Assembly: GCA_019112875.1 (NCBI GenBank)
Contig: DXIO01000111.1
Coordinates: forward strand, 1 to 43,612
From: Candidatus Aquabacterium excrementipullorum
Lineage (GTDB): Bacteria > Pseudomonadota > Gammaproteobacteria > Burkholderiales > Burkholderiaceae_C
Length of the DNA stretch: 43,612 bases
Direction of reading: 5' to 3'
This document shows, in pieces, positions 20,338 to 31,538 of the stretch. The position numbers and the translations under genes were made by a program. A model generated the notes under the pieces. The model had not been told where the DNA came from. It searched no databases and worked only from the letters and a program-made list of their open reading frames with translations. The number at the start of each line of letters is the position of its first letter. Position 1 is the stretch's first letter.

Positions 20338-20397
20338 TGGATGGTTCCGGGGGAGCCTGATTGGTCAGCCCGCGACCATCCGCTGTGGGGCAAGTTC

Positions 20398-20445
20398 TTT
20401 ACCCGACCGGTAAACTTGCCGACTTGCATACCAAAAACGCATAAG
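20398..20445 (+). promoter_or_regulatory. Inverted repeat and promoter-like elements upstream of cysE
   Basis: TTTACC (20398-20403) and GGTAAA (20409-20414) form a perfect 6-base inverted repeat with a 5-base spacer. TTGCCG (20416-20421) and CATAAG (20440-20445, 18-base spacing) are a weak -35/-10 pair; transcription would start just before the ATG at 20452. The left half (TTTACCCGAC) also resembles half an IscR-type site, but the matching right half is missing. Confidence 0.35.
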
Positions 20446-20451
20446 CGCCCC

Positions 20452-21252
20452 ATGCTCTTTGCCCGTCTGCGAGAAGACATCGCCTGCATCCTCGAACGCG
20501 ACCCTGCGGCCCGCTCCGCCTGGGAAGTGCTGACCTGTTACCCCGGTCTGCACGCCCTGGCCATGCACCGCCTGGCGCACTGGTGCTGGACGAACGGCTT
20601 GAAATGGCTGGGCCGCTGGCTGTCGCATTGGGGCCGCTTTTTCACGGGCATCGAGATCCACCCGGGCGCCCGCATGGGCCGTCGCGTGTTCATCGACCAC
20701 GGCATGGGCGTCGTGATCGGCGAGACGGCCGAGGTGGGCGACGACTGCACGATCTATCAGGGCGTGACTCTGGGCGGCACCTCGCTGAGCAAAGGCTCCA
20801 AGCGCCATCCGACCTTGGGCAAGGGCGTGATCATCGGGGCCAATGCGCAGGTGCTGGGGGGCTTCACCGTGGGCGATGGCGCCCGCGTGGGCTCGAACGC
20901 CGTGGTGACCAAGCCGGTGCCGGAGAACGCGACAGCCGTGGGCAACCCGGCCCGCATCATCGTGGCCAAGGTGCAGGTGCTGGATGAAGACCAGGCCAAG
21001 CGCGAGGCCGTGGCCGCCCGGATGGGCTTCTCGGCCTATGGCGTGACCGAGGGCGATGACCCGCTGTCACAGGCGCTGCGCGGCCTGATCGACCATGCCT
21101 CGGGGCATGAGCACCAGATCGCGCTGCTATGGCAGGCCGTCGAGAAGCTGGCCGGCGAGGCCCGCACCGAGGCCGGCCGTGACTGCATGCCTTGCGATGC
21201 GCAGAAGACCGAGCACTTCGATGCCGAAGGGCTGAACCGGCTCGTCAAGTGA
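20452..21252 (+). CDS. cysE: Serine O-acetyltransferase
   Basis: CysE acetylates L-serine to O-acetylserine, the first step of cysteine synthesis. The 266-residue product has an N-terminal helical domain ([28 protein letters not shown]), a left-handed beta helix with hexapeptide repeats ([38 protein letters not shown]...), the catalytic His in [12 protein letters not shown] and the TLGGT loop. The C-terminal ~90 residues beyond [11 protein letters not shown] are longer than in short CysE forms and end without the usual terminal Ile that binds CysK. ATG 20452 is chosen as the family N-terminus; no clear Shine-Dalgarno precedes it. Confidence 0.95.
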   Translation: MLFARLREDIACILERDPAARSAWEVLTCYPGLHALAMHRLAHWCWTNGLKWLGRWLSHWGRFFTGIEIHPGARMGRRVFIDHGMGVVIGETAEVGDDCTIYQGVTLGGTSLSKGSKRHPTLGKGVIIGANAQVLGGFTVGDGARVGSNAVVTKPVPENATAVGNPARIIVAKVQVLDEDQAKREAVAARMGFSAYGVTEGDDPLSQALRGLIDHASGHEHQIALLWQAVEKLAGEARTEAGRDCMPCDAQKTEHFDAEGLNRLVK

Positions 21253-21264
21253 ACCGTTGAATCA

Positions 21265-21296
21265 ATCGCCTCGGTGCCATCTCGGCCCGAGGCGAT
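21265..21296. terminator. Hairpin between convergent cysE and SDR genes
   Basis: A perfect 10-base stem, ATCGCCTCGG (21265-21274) with CCGAGGCGAT (21287-21296), loop 12 bases, lies in the 53-base gap between the two stop codons. T-runs are absent on both strands, so it would be an intrinsic terminator only in a weak sense, but a bidirectional terminator or RNA-stabilising stem is plausible. Confidence 0.55.
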
Positions 21297-21305
21297 CGAA
21301 GCGCG

Positions 21306-22079
21306 TCAACCCAGCAGGTAACCGCCGTCCACGTTGAGCGCGGCGCCGGTGGTGTAGCTGGCCGCATCGCTGGCCAGGTACAGCGCGGCACCGGCCATCT
21401 CCGACGGCTCGGCCACGCGATTGATCGGCGTGTGCTCCATCACCTTGGACAGGATCGCGTCGTTCTTGACCAGGGCGGAGGCGAACTTGGTGTCCGTGGC
21501 GCCAGGCAGGATGGCGTTGACGCGCACCTTCATCGGCGCGCATTCCTTGGCGAAGGCGTGCGTCATCGAGATCACGGCCGCCTTGGTGATGGAGTAGATG
21601 CCCTGGGCCATGCCCGGGATCACGCCGTTGACGGAAGCGATGTTGATGATCGAGCCGCCGCCATTGGCCGCCATCAGCTTGGCGCCCTGCGAGCACATGA
21701 AGAAGTAGCCGCGGATGTTCACGTCCACCGTCTTCTGGAAGGCAGCCAGGTCGGTGTCGGTGATGTGGCCGAAGTACGGATTCGTGGCCGCGTTGTTGAC
21801 CAGGATGTCGAGCCGGCCAAACTGCTCGCGCACGGCGGCGAAGGCCGCGTCGATCTGGGCCATCTCGCCCACGTGGCAGGCCAGCACGGAGGCTTTGCCG
21901 CCTGCCTCGCGGATGGACTGGGCCACGGCCTCGCAGGATTCGGCCTTGCGGCTGGAGACGATCACGTGCGCACCGTGCGCGGCCAGCAGGCGCGCGATGG
22001 CCTCGCCGATGCCGCGACTGGCGCCGGTGACGAAGGCGACCTTGCCGCTCAGATCGAAGGTGTTGGGGGTAATGCTCAT
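21306..22079 (-). CDS. SDR family oxidoreductase
   Basis: A 257-residue classical short-chain dehydrogenase. TGASRGIG (18-25) is the cofactor motif, NNAA (95-98) the structural motif, and S149, Y162 and K166 (YSITK) the catalytic residues. The closest familiar group is the DHRS4-like carbonyl reductases. Its operon partners, an APH-like kinase (20 bases upstream) and an acyl-CoA dehydrogenase, recall the levulinate operon, where an SDR (LvaD) reduces the 4-keto group of levulinyl-CoA. That role here is inference from context. The start is ATG 22079. Confidence 0.9.
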   Translation of the reverse strand: MSITPNTFDLSGKVAFVTGASRGIGEAIARLLAAHGAHVIVSSRKAESCEAVAQSIREAGGKASVLACHVGEMAQIDAAFAAVREQFGRLDILVNNAATNPYFGHITDTDLAAFQKTVDVNIRGYFFMCSQGAKLMAANGGGSIINIASVNGVIPGMAQGIYSITKAAVISMTHAFAKECAPMKVRVNAILPGATDTKFASALVKNDAILSKVMEHTPINRVAEPSEMAGAALYLASDAASYTTGAALNVDGGYLLG

Positions 22080-22099
22080 GCTGATGTTGTTTGATGTGG

Positions 22100-23173
22100 T
22101 CAGAGCTTGGACGCGGCGATGATCCGCTCACAGCGCTGGCCCAGGTAGTTCACGAAGGGTCCGAAGTTGGCGAACGCCGGGTTGGTGGTGCTGCCTTCCT
22201 TGAAGCGCTTGTAGATCTGCTGCACGATGCCCATCAGCCGGAACAGGCCATAGACCTCGTAGAAATCGAAGTTGGCCACGCTCCAGCCCGTGCGCTCGCC
22301 GTAGTAGGCGATGACCTCGGCGCGCGTGAGCATGCCGGGCGCGTTGGTCGGCTGGCGGCGTGAACCCTGCATGAACGGGTCGTCATCGGCCTGCACCCAG
22401 TAGGCCAGCGCGCTGCCCAGGTCCATCATTGGATCGCCCAGCGTGGCCATTTCCCAGTCGAGCACGCCGATCACCTTGAGCGGATCCTGCGCATCGAGCA
22501 CGACGTTGTCGAAGCGGAAATCGTTGTGGATCAGGCAGATGGCCACTTCCTGCTGGGGCTGCTTGTCGGCCAGCCACTGCATCACCGATTCGAAATCGCC
22601 GACGTCGTCGGTGATCGCGGCACGGTAGCGCTTGCTCCAGCCCTCGACCTGGCGAGCCACGTAGCCCTCGCCCTTGCCAAAGCTGTCCAGGCCCGTGGCC
22701 CTGGGATCGAGCTTGTGCAGTTCAACCAGGCGGTCGATCACGTTGCGGCACAGTTGACGCGTCTGATCCGCATCGAGCGCCAGTTCACGCGGCAGGTTCT
22801 GGCGCGGGATCACCCCCACCAGGCGCTCCATCACGTAAAAGGGCACGCCGATGACCTCGGTGTCCTCGCAGATGGCGAGGATCTCAGGCACGGTGGGGTA
22901 GACCGGGCGCAGGGCCTGCATGATGCGGGCCTCGCGCACCATGTCGTGCGCCGACTTGGCGATGTGGCCGAACGGCGGGCGCCGCAGGATCAGGTCACGG
23001 TTGTCGTAGTGGATCAGGTAGGTCAGGTTCGAGGCGCCGCCCGGGAACTGCTTCAGGGTAGGCGTGCCTTCGAGCTTGAGGCCCGAGGCCTTCAGGAAGG
23101 CGCCGACGCGGTCGAGGTCGACCTCCTCGCCCGCGCGCACGCTGCCGGCATCGTCAATGGGTGCTTTGCTCAT
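22100..23173 (-). CDS. Phosphotransferase family protein (APH-like, ACAD10/11 N-terminal type)
   Basis: Kinase-like fold of the aminoglycoside phosphotransferase family, 357 residues. The Brenner motif HNDFRFDN is at 216-223 and the metal-binding Asp in LDWEMA at 239. Residues 40-70 (FPGGASNLTYLI, then DLILRRPP) supply the glycine loop and Lys/Arg of the N-lobe. This group resembles the kinase half of mammalian ACAD10/ACAD11 and LvaA, which phosphorylate 4-hydroxyacyl-CoAs. The ATG has AGGAGA 6 bases upstream. The acyl-CoA dehydrogenase gene is 54 bases upstream and the SDR gene 20 bases downstream. It is probably not an antibiotic-resistance enzyme. Confidence 0.9.
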   Translation of the reverse strand: MSKAPIDDAGSVRAGEEVDLDRVGAFLKASGLKLEGTPTLKQFPGGASNLTYLIHYDNRDLILRRPPFGHIAKSAHDMVREARIMQALRPVYPTVPEILAICEDTEVIGVPFYVMERLVGVIPRQNLPRELALDADQTRQLCRNVIDRLVELHKLDPRATGLDSFGKGEGYVARQVEGWSKRYRAAITDDVGDFESVMQWLADKQPQQEVAICLIHNDFRFDNVVLDAQDPLKVIGVLDWEMATLGDPMMDLGSALAYWVQADDDPFMQGSRRQPTNAPGMLTRAEVIAYYGERTGWSVANFDFYEVYGLFRLMGIVQQIYKRFKEGSTTNPAFANFGPFVNYLGQRCERIIAASKL

Positions 23174-23227
23174 GGGTCTCCTGTCTCGCTTCTTGGTAGC
23201 TTGCGCTTTGTATGTGCTTGAACAGTA

Positions 23228-24457
<1,230 letters not shown>

Positions 24458-24511
24458 GTGGGGTCTCCAGTGGTGATGGATGTCGCGCGGAAGTTTAGGA
24501 ATCCCCTTGAG

Positions 24512-24558
24512 ATGAATCAAATGAATTGTTTGAATCCATTTATATTCACAGTGTGAAT
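24512..24558. promoter_or_regulatory. LysR-type operator region between acyl-CoA dehydrogenase and lysR
   Basis: Two inverted repeats fill the 95-base divergent gap and run into the regulator gene. The first has TCAAA (24517-24521) and TTTGA (24529-24533) as core with longer imperfect arms (ATGAATCAAA, 24512-24521, and TTTGAATCCAT, 24529-24539). The second is a near-perfect palindrome ATTCACA-G-TGTGAAT (24544-24558) that covers the GTG start codon of lysR. It contains a T-N11-A LysR-type motif. Autorepression by occlusion of the lysR start is a natural reading; this is inference. Confidence 0.55.
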
Positions 24559-25494
24559 CTCAACAAGCTGGATCTGAACCTCTTCCTGGTGTTCGATGCC
24601 ATCCACCAGGAGGCCTCGCTCACCGTGGCGGCGCGCACGCTCAACCTGAGCCAGCCGGCCGTGAGCCATGCGCTGGCCCGGCTGCGCGAGCATCTGGGCG
24701 ATCCGCTGTTCACCCGCCAGGGCGGGCGCATGCTGCCCACGCCGTACGCCCGATCGCTGGCGCCCTCGGTGCGGCAGGCGCTGGCCGTGCTGCAAGGCGG
24801 CCTGAGCACCTCGCCGCAGGCGTTTCAGCCAGGCAAGTCGGACCGCATCTTCACGATCGGCATGCCCGACATCCTGGAATCGCTCACCCTGCCCGGCCTG
24901 ATGACGCAGTTGCGTCAGCTGGCCCCCGGCGTCAGCGTGAACAGCGTGCGCGTGGAGCGCCACGAGATGGCCGACATGCTGCGCCTGGGCCGCGCCGACG
25001 TGGTGGTGGACATCGCCCTGCCCGTGGATGCCGAGGTGATGCACACCCGCCTGATCCTGGACCGGCTGGTGGTGGTGGCCCGTGCCGACCACCCTGCCCT
25101 GCAGCAGGCGCCGATGAAGCTGGACACCTACCTGGCCGCCTCGCACGTGCTGGTGTCGGCACGCCGCCAGGGCCTGGGCCTGGAGGATTTCGAGCTGAGC
25201 CGCCAGGGCCTGCGCCGCCAGATCGGGCTGCGCTGCCGGCACTTCTTCGCGGCCTGCCGCGTGGTCAGCCAGACGGACATGCTGCTGACCATGGCAGAGC
25301 AGTACGCCCGCATCGCCAACCAGCATTTCGACAACCGGCTGCACCCCTTCCCGCTGACGCCGCCGCAACTGGACGCGCACCTGTACTGGCACGCCAACAT
25401 GGACGCCGATCCGACCAACCGGTGGTTTCGCCAGCAAGTGATCGACGCCGTTCAGGGGGAACTGGCGCGCGCCGCGCACTTGCCCAAGGCTTGA
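24553..25494 (+). CDS. LysR family transcriptional regulator
   Basis: A 313-residue LTTR. N-terminal winged helix-turn-helix at about residues 7-60 (LNLFLVFDAIHQEASLTVAARTLNLSQPAVSHALARLREHLGDPLF), then a periplasmic-binding-protein-like effector domain from about residue 90. The GTG at 24553 (VNLNKLDLNLF) is the family-like start, better than TTG 24526. It is divergent from the acyl-CoA dehydrogenase operon and its start lies in a palindrome, so it probably controls that operon and itself, responding to a substrate or CoA-intermediate (inference). The mogA gene converges 27 bases downstream. Confidence 0.93.
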   Translation: MNLNKLDLNLFLVFDAIHQEASLTVAARTLNLSQPAVSHALARLREHLGDPLFTRQGGRMLPTPYARSLAPSVRQALAVLQGGLSTSPQAFQPGKSDRIFTIGMPDILESLTLPGLMTQLRQLAPGVSVNSVRVERHEMADMLRLGRADVVVDIALPVDAEVMHTRLILDRLVVVARADHPALQQAPMKLDTYLAASHVLVSARRQGLGLEDFELSRQGLRRQIGLRCRHFFAACRVVSQTDMLLTMAEQYARIANQHFDNRLHPFPLTPPQLDAHLYWHANMDADPTNRWFRQQVIDAVQGELARAAHLPKA

Positions 25495-25521
25495 ACCAAG
25501 CTCAGCCGCTTGGCGGGCAAT

Positions 25522-26133
25522 TCAGCGCGTACGCACCGCCGTCTTGGGCCTGAAGGCCGCGCACACCGCCGGATCGGTGTCGATCCAGGGGCCGCCGATC
25601 AGGTCGATGCAATAAGGCACCGCGGCGAAGATGCCCGGCACCACCGAGGCGCCCTGCCCGTCCTTCAGACCTTCCAGCGTCTCGGCGATGGACTTGGGCT
25701 GGCCCGGCAGGTTCAGGATCAGCGCCTGCTTGCGGATCACGGCCGTCTGCCGCGACAGGATCGCCGTGGGCACGAAGCGCAGGCTGATCTGGCGCATCTG
25801 TTCGCCAAAGCCGGGCATCTCCTTGTCGGCGATGTCCAAGGTGGCGTCCGGAGTGACGTCACGCAGCGCCGGGCCGGTGCCGCCCGTCGTCAGCACCAGG
25901 TCGCACCGCTCGTCGTCCACCAGGGCTTGCAGCGTGGCGGCGATCAAGGCGCGCTCGTCGGGGATCAGGCGCGGCACCCACTCGATGGGGTTGCGCACGG
26001 CCCGGCCCAGCCAGTCCTGCAGCGCCGGCAGGCCTTTGTCCACGTAGACGCCGGTGCTGGCGCGGTCGCTCACGGAGACCACGCCGATGCGCACAGCCTC
26101 CAGTGGGCGCTGATCAGCTGGAACACTGCTCAC
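25522..26133 (-). CDS. mogA: Molybdopterin adenylyltransferase MogA
   Basis: MogA adenylylates molybdopterin, preparing it for Mo insertion by MoeA. The 203-residue product has RIGVVSVSDRAS (nucleotide-fold start), TTGGTGPALRDVTPDAT (the conserved TGGTG loop and acidic region) and LNLPGQPKS (the C-terminal loop). Start is GTG 26133, whose GTGA overlaps the darP stop by 4 bases, implying coupled translation. Its neighbours do not include other moa/mob genes. Confidence 0.93.
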   Translation of the reverse strand: MSSVPADQRPLEAVRIGVVSVSDRASTGVYVDKGLPALQDWLGRAVRNPIEWVPRLIPDERALIAATLQALVDDERCDLVLTTGGTGPALRDVTPDATLDIADKEMPGFGEQMRQISLRFVPTAILSRQTAVIRKQALILNLPGQPKSIAETLEGLKDGQGASVVPGIFAAVPYCIDLIGGPWIDTDPAVCAAFRPKTAVRTR

Positions 26134-26744
26134 CGGTCGTCATCCTTGGCGTCGTCATCGACGGCATCGGCCACGGGCGGGCCGCCCGCCGAATCGTTCG
26201 CTTCGAGCACCTTCTTGATGAACTGGAACAGCTCGCGGTAGGCGCGGCCGTTGCGTTGCTCGGGCGCCGCGGCGGCGTCCTTGCGCGCATTGCGCACCAG
26301 GGCGCGCAACTGCTGCAGGTCGGTGCCCGGGAACTCCTCGGCCCATTGGGTCAAGGTGCTTTTCTCGTCGTTGACGAGGTCGGCGCGCCAGCGTTCCGCC
26401 TGGTGCAACGCCAACGAATTCTGCGCGTGCCCCAGCTTGAACGTGGCCACGGCCTCGCGCAGCGGTTCGGCATCGACCGAGCGCAGGATCTTGCCGATGA
26501 ACTGCAACTGGCGGCGCTTGCCTTCGAAGGAACGCGTGCGCTTGTAGTCGTCCAGCGCATCACGCAGGCGCTCGGGCATGTCGATGGCCTTGAGACGTGC
26601 GTCGGGCATGGCCAGCAGGTGCTCGCCGAGCTCCTGCAGCTCATGCATGGCACGCTTGAGCATGCTTTTGCTCGGCGGACGGTCGTCCAGGCCGTCGTCT
26701 TCGGGATCAAAACCCTCTTCGGGGTGGGAATGGTTCGAATTCAT
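26130..26744 (-). CDS. darP: Dual-action ribosomal maturation protein DarP (YjgA)
   Basis: DarP (DUF615) binds pre-50S particles and helps 50S maturation at the peptidyl-transferase centre. The 204-residue product has an acidic N-terminus (NSNHSHPEEGFDPEDDGLDD), a helical core with PSKSMLKRAMHELQELGEHLL and a basic EGKRRQLQFIGKILR tract, then FIKKVLEANDS and an acidic tail. ATG 26744 is chosen. It is divergent from pmbA (42 bases between starts) and couples to mogA through a 4-base overlap. Confidence 0.93.
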   Translation of the reverse strand: MNSNHSHPEEGFDPEDDGLDDRPPSKSMLKRAMHELQELGEHLLAMPDARLKAIDMPERLRDALDDYKRTRSFEGKRRQLQFIGKILRSVDAEPLREAVATFKLGHAQNSLALHQAERWRADLVNDEKSTLTQWAEEFPGTDLQQLRALVRNARKDAAAAPEQRNGRAYRELFQFIKKVLEANDSAGGPPVADAVDDDAKDDDR

Positions 26745-26752
26745 GTCCTCGC

Positions 26753-26758
26753 TATGAT
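26753..26758 (+). promoter_or_regulatory. Candidate -10 element for pmbA
   Basis: TATGAT (26753-26758) lies 28 bases before the pmbA ATG in the 42-base gap between darP and pmbA. The -35 would fall inside darP's first codons and is weak (TGGTTC). Only the -10 hexamer is convincing. Confidence 0.3.
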
Positions 26759-26786
26759 ACGGGGGCCACCATCGACACACCACAAC

Positions 26787-28181
26787 ATGGCCGTCAAACA
26801 ACCCAAGTCCGCCGCCTCCAAACCCAGCAATGGCTTCTCCTACAGCCGCGAGCAGTTCCAGTCCCTGATCGAAGACACGCTCGCCCTGGCCCGCAAGGTC
26901 GGCGCCACGGATGCCGGCGCGGAGGTTTCCGAAGGCGTGGGCCTGTCGGTGTCCGTGCGCAAGGGCAAGCTAGAAAGCGTCGAGCGCAACCGCGACAAAT
27001 CCATCGGCGTGACGGTCTACCTGGGCCAGCGCCGCGGCAACGCCAGCACCTCCGATTTCTCGCCCGCCTCGCTGGAGCAGACGGTGCGCGCCGCCTACGA
27101 CATCGCCCGCTTCACCGCCGAAGACCCCGTCGCCGGCCTGCCGGACGAGGAAGACCTGGCCCTGGGCAAGGCTGCCACCCGGGACCTGGACCTGTTCCAC
27201 CCCTGGAAGGTCGATGCCGACAAGGCCGCCGAGCTGGCCCGTCGTTCAGAGGCCGCTGCCCTGGCCGTCGATCGCCGCATCACCAACTCCGAAGGCGCCA
27301 GCGTCTCGGCCCAGCAATCGCACTTCTTCGCGGGCAACACGCGCGGTTTCCGCGGCGGCTACGCCAGCTCGCGCCACTCCCTGTCGGTCTCGCCCATCGC
27401 CGGGCGCGGCAACGACATGCAGCGGGACTTCTGGTACACCTCCGAGCGCGATGCCCGCGACATGGCCAAGCCCGAGATCGTGGGCCGCTACGCCGCCGAG
27501 CGCGCCCTCTCGCGCCTGAAATCCCGCAAGATCGCCACCTGCGAAGTGCCGGTGCTGTTCGAGAACACGCTGGCCGCCGGCCTGCTGGGCGCCTACGTGC
27601 AGGCCACCAGCGGTGGCGCGCTGTACCGCAAGGCCACCTTCCTGCTCGACAGCCTGGGCAAGCCCATCTTCCCCAAGCACATCGACGTGCTGGAGGATCC
27701 GCACATCCTCAAGGGCAAAGGCAGCGCCCCCTTCGATGACGAAGGCGTGCTCACGCGCAAGCGCAGCATCGTCAAGGGCGGCGTCACGCAGACCTATTTC
27801 CTGTCGAGCTACTCGGCCCGCAAACTGGGCATGAAGACCACCGGCCACGCTGGCGGCTCGCAGAACCTCACGCTCAAGAGCAAGCTCACCCGCCCCGGCG
27901 ACGACCTGCCCGCCATGCTCAAGAAGCTCGGCACCGGCCTGTTCGTGACCGAGCTGATGGGCCAGGGCGTGAACTACGTGACGGGCGACTACTCGCGCGG
28001 CGCGGCCGGCTACTGGGTCGAGAACGGCGAGATCGCCTTCCCGGTGCAGGAGATCACCATCGCCGGCCACCTGGGCGAGATGTTCCAGCAGATCGTGGCC
28101 GTGGGTTCCGATGCTTACACCTATGGCAGCAAGACGGTCGGCTCGATCCTGCTCGAGAAGATGAAGATCGCCGGGCACTGA
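26787..28181 (+). CDS. pmbA: Metallopeptidase subunit PmbA/TldE
   Basis: PmbA (TldE) pairs with TldD to form a protease that matures small peptides such as microcin B17 and degrades unfolded short polypeptides; PmbA is the catalytically inactive partner. The 464-residue product has the N-terminal domain (LVVSVRKGKLESVERNRDKSIGVTVY-like text, about residues 50-80), the GALLGAY/YRKATF central part and a C-terminal GYWVENGEIAFPVQEITIAGHLGEM stretch typical of TldD/PmbA. ATG 26787 is used; the longer frame to 26103 only shadows darP. tldD is not in the window. Confidence 0.95.
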   Translation: MAVKQPKSAASKPSNGFSYSREQFQSLIEDTLALARKVGATDAGAEVSEGVGLSVSVRKGKLESVERNRDKSIGVTVYLGQRRGNASTSDFSPASLEQTVRAAYDIARFTAEDPVAGLPDEEDLALGKAATRDLDLFHPWKVDADKAAELARRSEAAALAVDRRITNSEGASVSAQQSHFFAGNTRGFRGGYASSRHSLSVSPIAGRGNDMQRDFWYTSERDARDMAKPEIVGRYAAERALSRLKSRKIATCEVPVLFENTLAAGLLGAYVQATSGGALYRKATFLLDSLGKPIFPKHIDVLEDPHILKGKGSAPFDDEGVLTRKRSIVKGGVTQTYFLSSYSARKLGMKTTGHAGGSQNLTLKSKLTRPGDDLPAMLKKLGTGLFVTELMGQGVNYVTGDYSRGAAGYWVENGEIAFPVQEITIAGHLGEMFQQIVAVGSDAYTYGSKTVGSILLEKMKIAGH

Positions 28182-28257
28182 GCGTCTTCAGCGCGTGGGC
28201 CGCGCCGTCAATCCCACGGATCACGCCGCGCGCCTGGGGTAAGCCCTCGGGCCGCGC

Positions 28258-28288
28258 TTGCATGCGCGCCCCTGCCGCCTCCTAGAAT
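28258..28288 (+). promoter_or_regulatory. Weak promoter-like pair upstream of dctP
   Basis: TTGCAT (28258-28263) and TAGAAT (28283-28288) are separated by 19 bases, 77 bases before the dctP ATG. The 183-base gap between pmbA and dctP has no gene. Confidence is low because the spacing is long. Confidence 0.3.
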
Positions 28289-28364
28289 CGATCCGCGCCG
28301 CCCATTGCGAGGCAGCGCCGTCGATTCGAACAACACCCCGCAACGGACCTCAGGAGGCCGCGCC

Positions 28365-29447
28365 ATGCAACGTCGTTCCTTCATCCACCAAGCCGGCCTG
28401 GCCGGCATCCTCGCAGCAGGCAGCGCCCCCGCCATCGTGCACGCGCAGACCGCGCTGCGCTGGCGTCTGGCCTCCAGCTTCCCCAAATCGCTGGACACCA
28501 TTTACGGCACCGCCGAGGTCTTCGCCAAGAAGATCCACGAGATGTCAGGCGGCAAGTTCCAGATCTCGGTGCATGCGGGTGGCGAGCTGATGCCCCCGTT
28601 CGGCGTGGTCGATGGCGTGAAGAACCGCACCGTCGAGATTGCTCACACGGCGCCCTACTACTTCGTCGGCAAGGACGAGACCTTCGCGCTGGGCAGCGCC
28701 ATCCCCTTCGGCCTGAACTCGCGCCAGATGAGCGCCTGGATGTACGAAGGCAACGGCCTGAAGCTGATGCGCGAGTTCTACGCGCAGTACGACATCATCA
28801 ACTTCCCCGGCGGCAACACCGGCGCGCAGATGGGTGGCTGGTTCCGCAAGCCCATCAAGGGCCTGGAGGATATGAAGGGCCTGAAGATGCGCATCGGCGG
28901 CTTCGCCGGCAAGGTGATCGAGCGCCTGGGCTCGGTGCCGCAGAACCTGCCCGGCGGCGAGATCTACCAGGCATTGGAAAAAGGCACCATCGACGCCGCC
29001 GAGTGGGTAGGCCCCTACGACGACCACAAGCTGGGCTTCAACAAGGTGGCACCCTTCTACCACTTCCCTGGCTGGTGGGAAGGCGGCCCGCAGCTTGATT
29101 TCTACATCAACCAGAAGGCCTACGACAGCCTGACGCCCGAGTACAAGGCCATGGTGGAAGCCGCCGCCGGCCTGGCCCACACCGAGATGCAGGCCCGCTA
29201 CGACGCCCGCAACCCGGTAGCGCTCAAGCAGTTGGTGGCCGCCAAGACGCAGCTGGTGCAGTTCCCGAAATCGGTGATGGACGCGGCCTTCAAGGCCTCG
29301 ATGGACATCTACGAAGAGCTGAACGCCAAGAACCCGAACTGGAAGAAGATCTACCCGGATCTGGCCAAGTTCCGCGCCGACCAGAACATGTGGTTCCGCT
29401 TCACCGAGGCCACGTTCGACCGCTACATGCAGAGCGCGAAGCTTTGA
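28365..29447 (+). CDS. dctP: TRAP transporter substrate-binding protein (TakP-like)
   Basis: Periplasmic solute receptor of a TRAP transporter. A twin-arginine signal is visible (MQRRSFIHQAGLAGILAAGSAPAIVHAQ, about 27 residues), then a two-lobe DctP fold with the R/ligand-contact motif GLKMRIGGFAGKVIERLG (around 185) and AAEWVGPYDDHKLGFNKVAPFYHFPGW (around 210), which is the TakP alpha-keto-acid-binding subgroup pattern. 360 residues. AGGAGG lies 7 bases upstream of the ATG. Its membrane partners dctQ and dctM are encoded on the opposite strand 0.6-2.6 kb away. The ligand (keto acid or similar) is inference from family. Confidence 0.92.
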   Translation: MQRRSFIHQAGLAGILAAGSAPAIVHAQTALRWRLASSFPKSLDTIYGTAEVFAKKIHEMSGGKFQISVHAGGELMPPFGVVDGVKNRTVEIAHTAPYYFVGKDETFALGSAIPFGLNSRQMSAWMYEGNGLKLMREFYAQYDIINFPGGNTGAQMGGWFRKPIKGLEDMKGLKMRIGGFAGKVIERLGSVPQNLPGGEIYQALEKGTIDAAEWVGPYDDHKLGFNKVAPFYHFPGWWEGGPQLDFYINQKAYDSLTPEYKAMVEAAAGLAHTEMQARYDARNPVALKQLVAAKTQLVQFPKSVMDAAFKASMDIYEELNAKNPNWKKIYPDLAKFRADQNMWFRFTEATFDRYMQSAKL

Positions 29448-29475
29448 CATTCGCCTCGGCGAATTGACACCCAGC

Positions 29476-29498
29476 AGGGGCCCTCATGGGCCCTTTTT
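29476..29498 (+). terminator. Rho-independent terminator after dctP
   Basis: GGGCCC, 4-base loop TCAT, GGGCCC, followed by TTTTT, 29-51 bases past the dctP stop. Perfect 6-7 base-pair stem with a T-run. Confidence 0.85.
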
Positions 29499-29572
29499 GC
29501 TGCCTGCCCTACGGCGCCTGGCTGCTTGATCCACAATAAGGCACGGGCTTCCCGCCAGATCAATGAGCTTCC

Positions 29573-30020
29573 ATGCGCCGCCCCGACGAGCCGACGCCTA
29601 CCGACCATCCGCCAGCGCCCAGCGCCTCGACACCGTCCAAGCTGTCCAACCGTGCCTGGCGCGTGCTGGGCGCCACCTCGTTCGCCATCGGGATCGCCAA
29701 CGCCTTCATCCCGCTGCTGCCCACCACCATCTTCCTGCTGATCGGCGTGTGGGCCTATGGCAAGGGCGATCCGGTGATGCGTCAGCGCCTGCTGGACCAC
29801 CCGCGCTTCGGCCCCGGGCTGCGTCGCTGGGTGGAGCATCGCCAGATCAGCCGGCGCGGCAAATGGGCCGCCTGCATCGGCATCGCGGCCAGCGCAGCCA
29901 TCACCGCCGCGCTGGTCGGCATGAAGCCCGTGACCTGGATGGTTGATGCCGGCCTGGTCGTGCTGATGATCTACCTGGCCACGCGCAAGGAGCCACCGCC
30001 CGTGGATGCGGCCGATCGGG

Positions 30021-30034
<14 letters not shown>
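29573..30034 (+). CDS. YbaN family (DUF454) membrane protein
   Basis: A 153-residue protein with a Pro/Ser-rich N-terminal cytoplasmic part (residues 1-27) and two hydrophobic regions: GATSFAIGIANAFIPLLPTTIFLLIGVWAYG (about 33-63) and a second around 98-135. ANAFIPLLPTTIFLLI with the GVWAYGKG turn is the DUF454 signature, named after E. coli YbaN. Function is unknown. Its last 14 bases overlap the 3' end of dctM on the opposite strand. It stands alone between the two halves of the TRAP system. Confidence 0.85.

Positions 30035-31534
<1,500 letters not shown>

Positions 31535-31538
<4 letters not shown>

Noticed and set aside
22100..23173. Aminoglycoside resistance gene call for the APH-like kinase
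   Set aside because: The kinase sits in an operon with an ACAD10/11-type dehydrogenase and an SDR and resembles their kinase partner rather than resistance enzymes.
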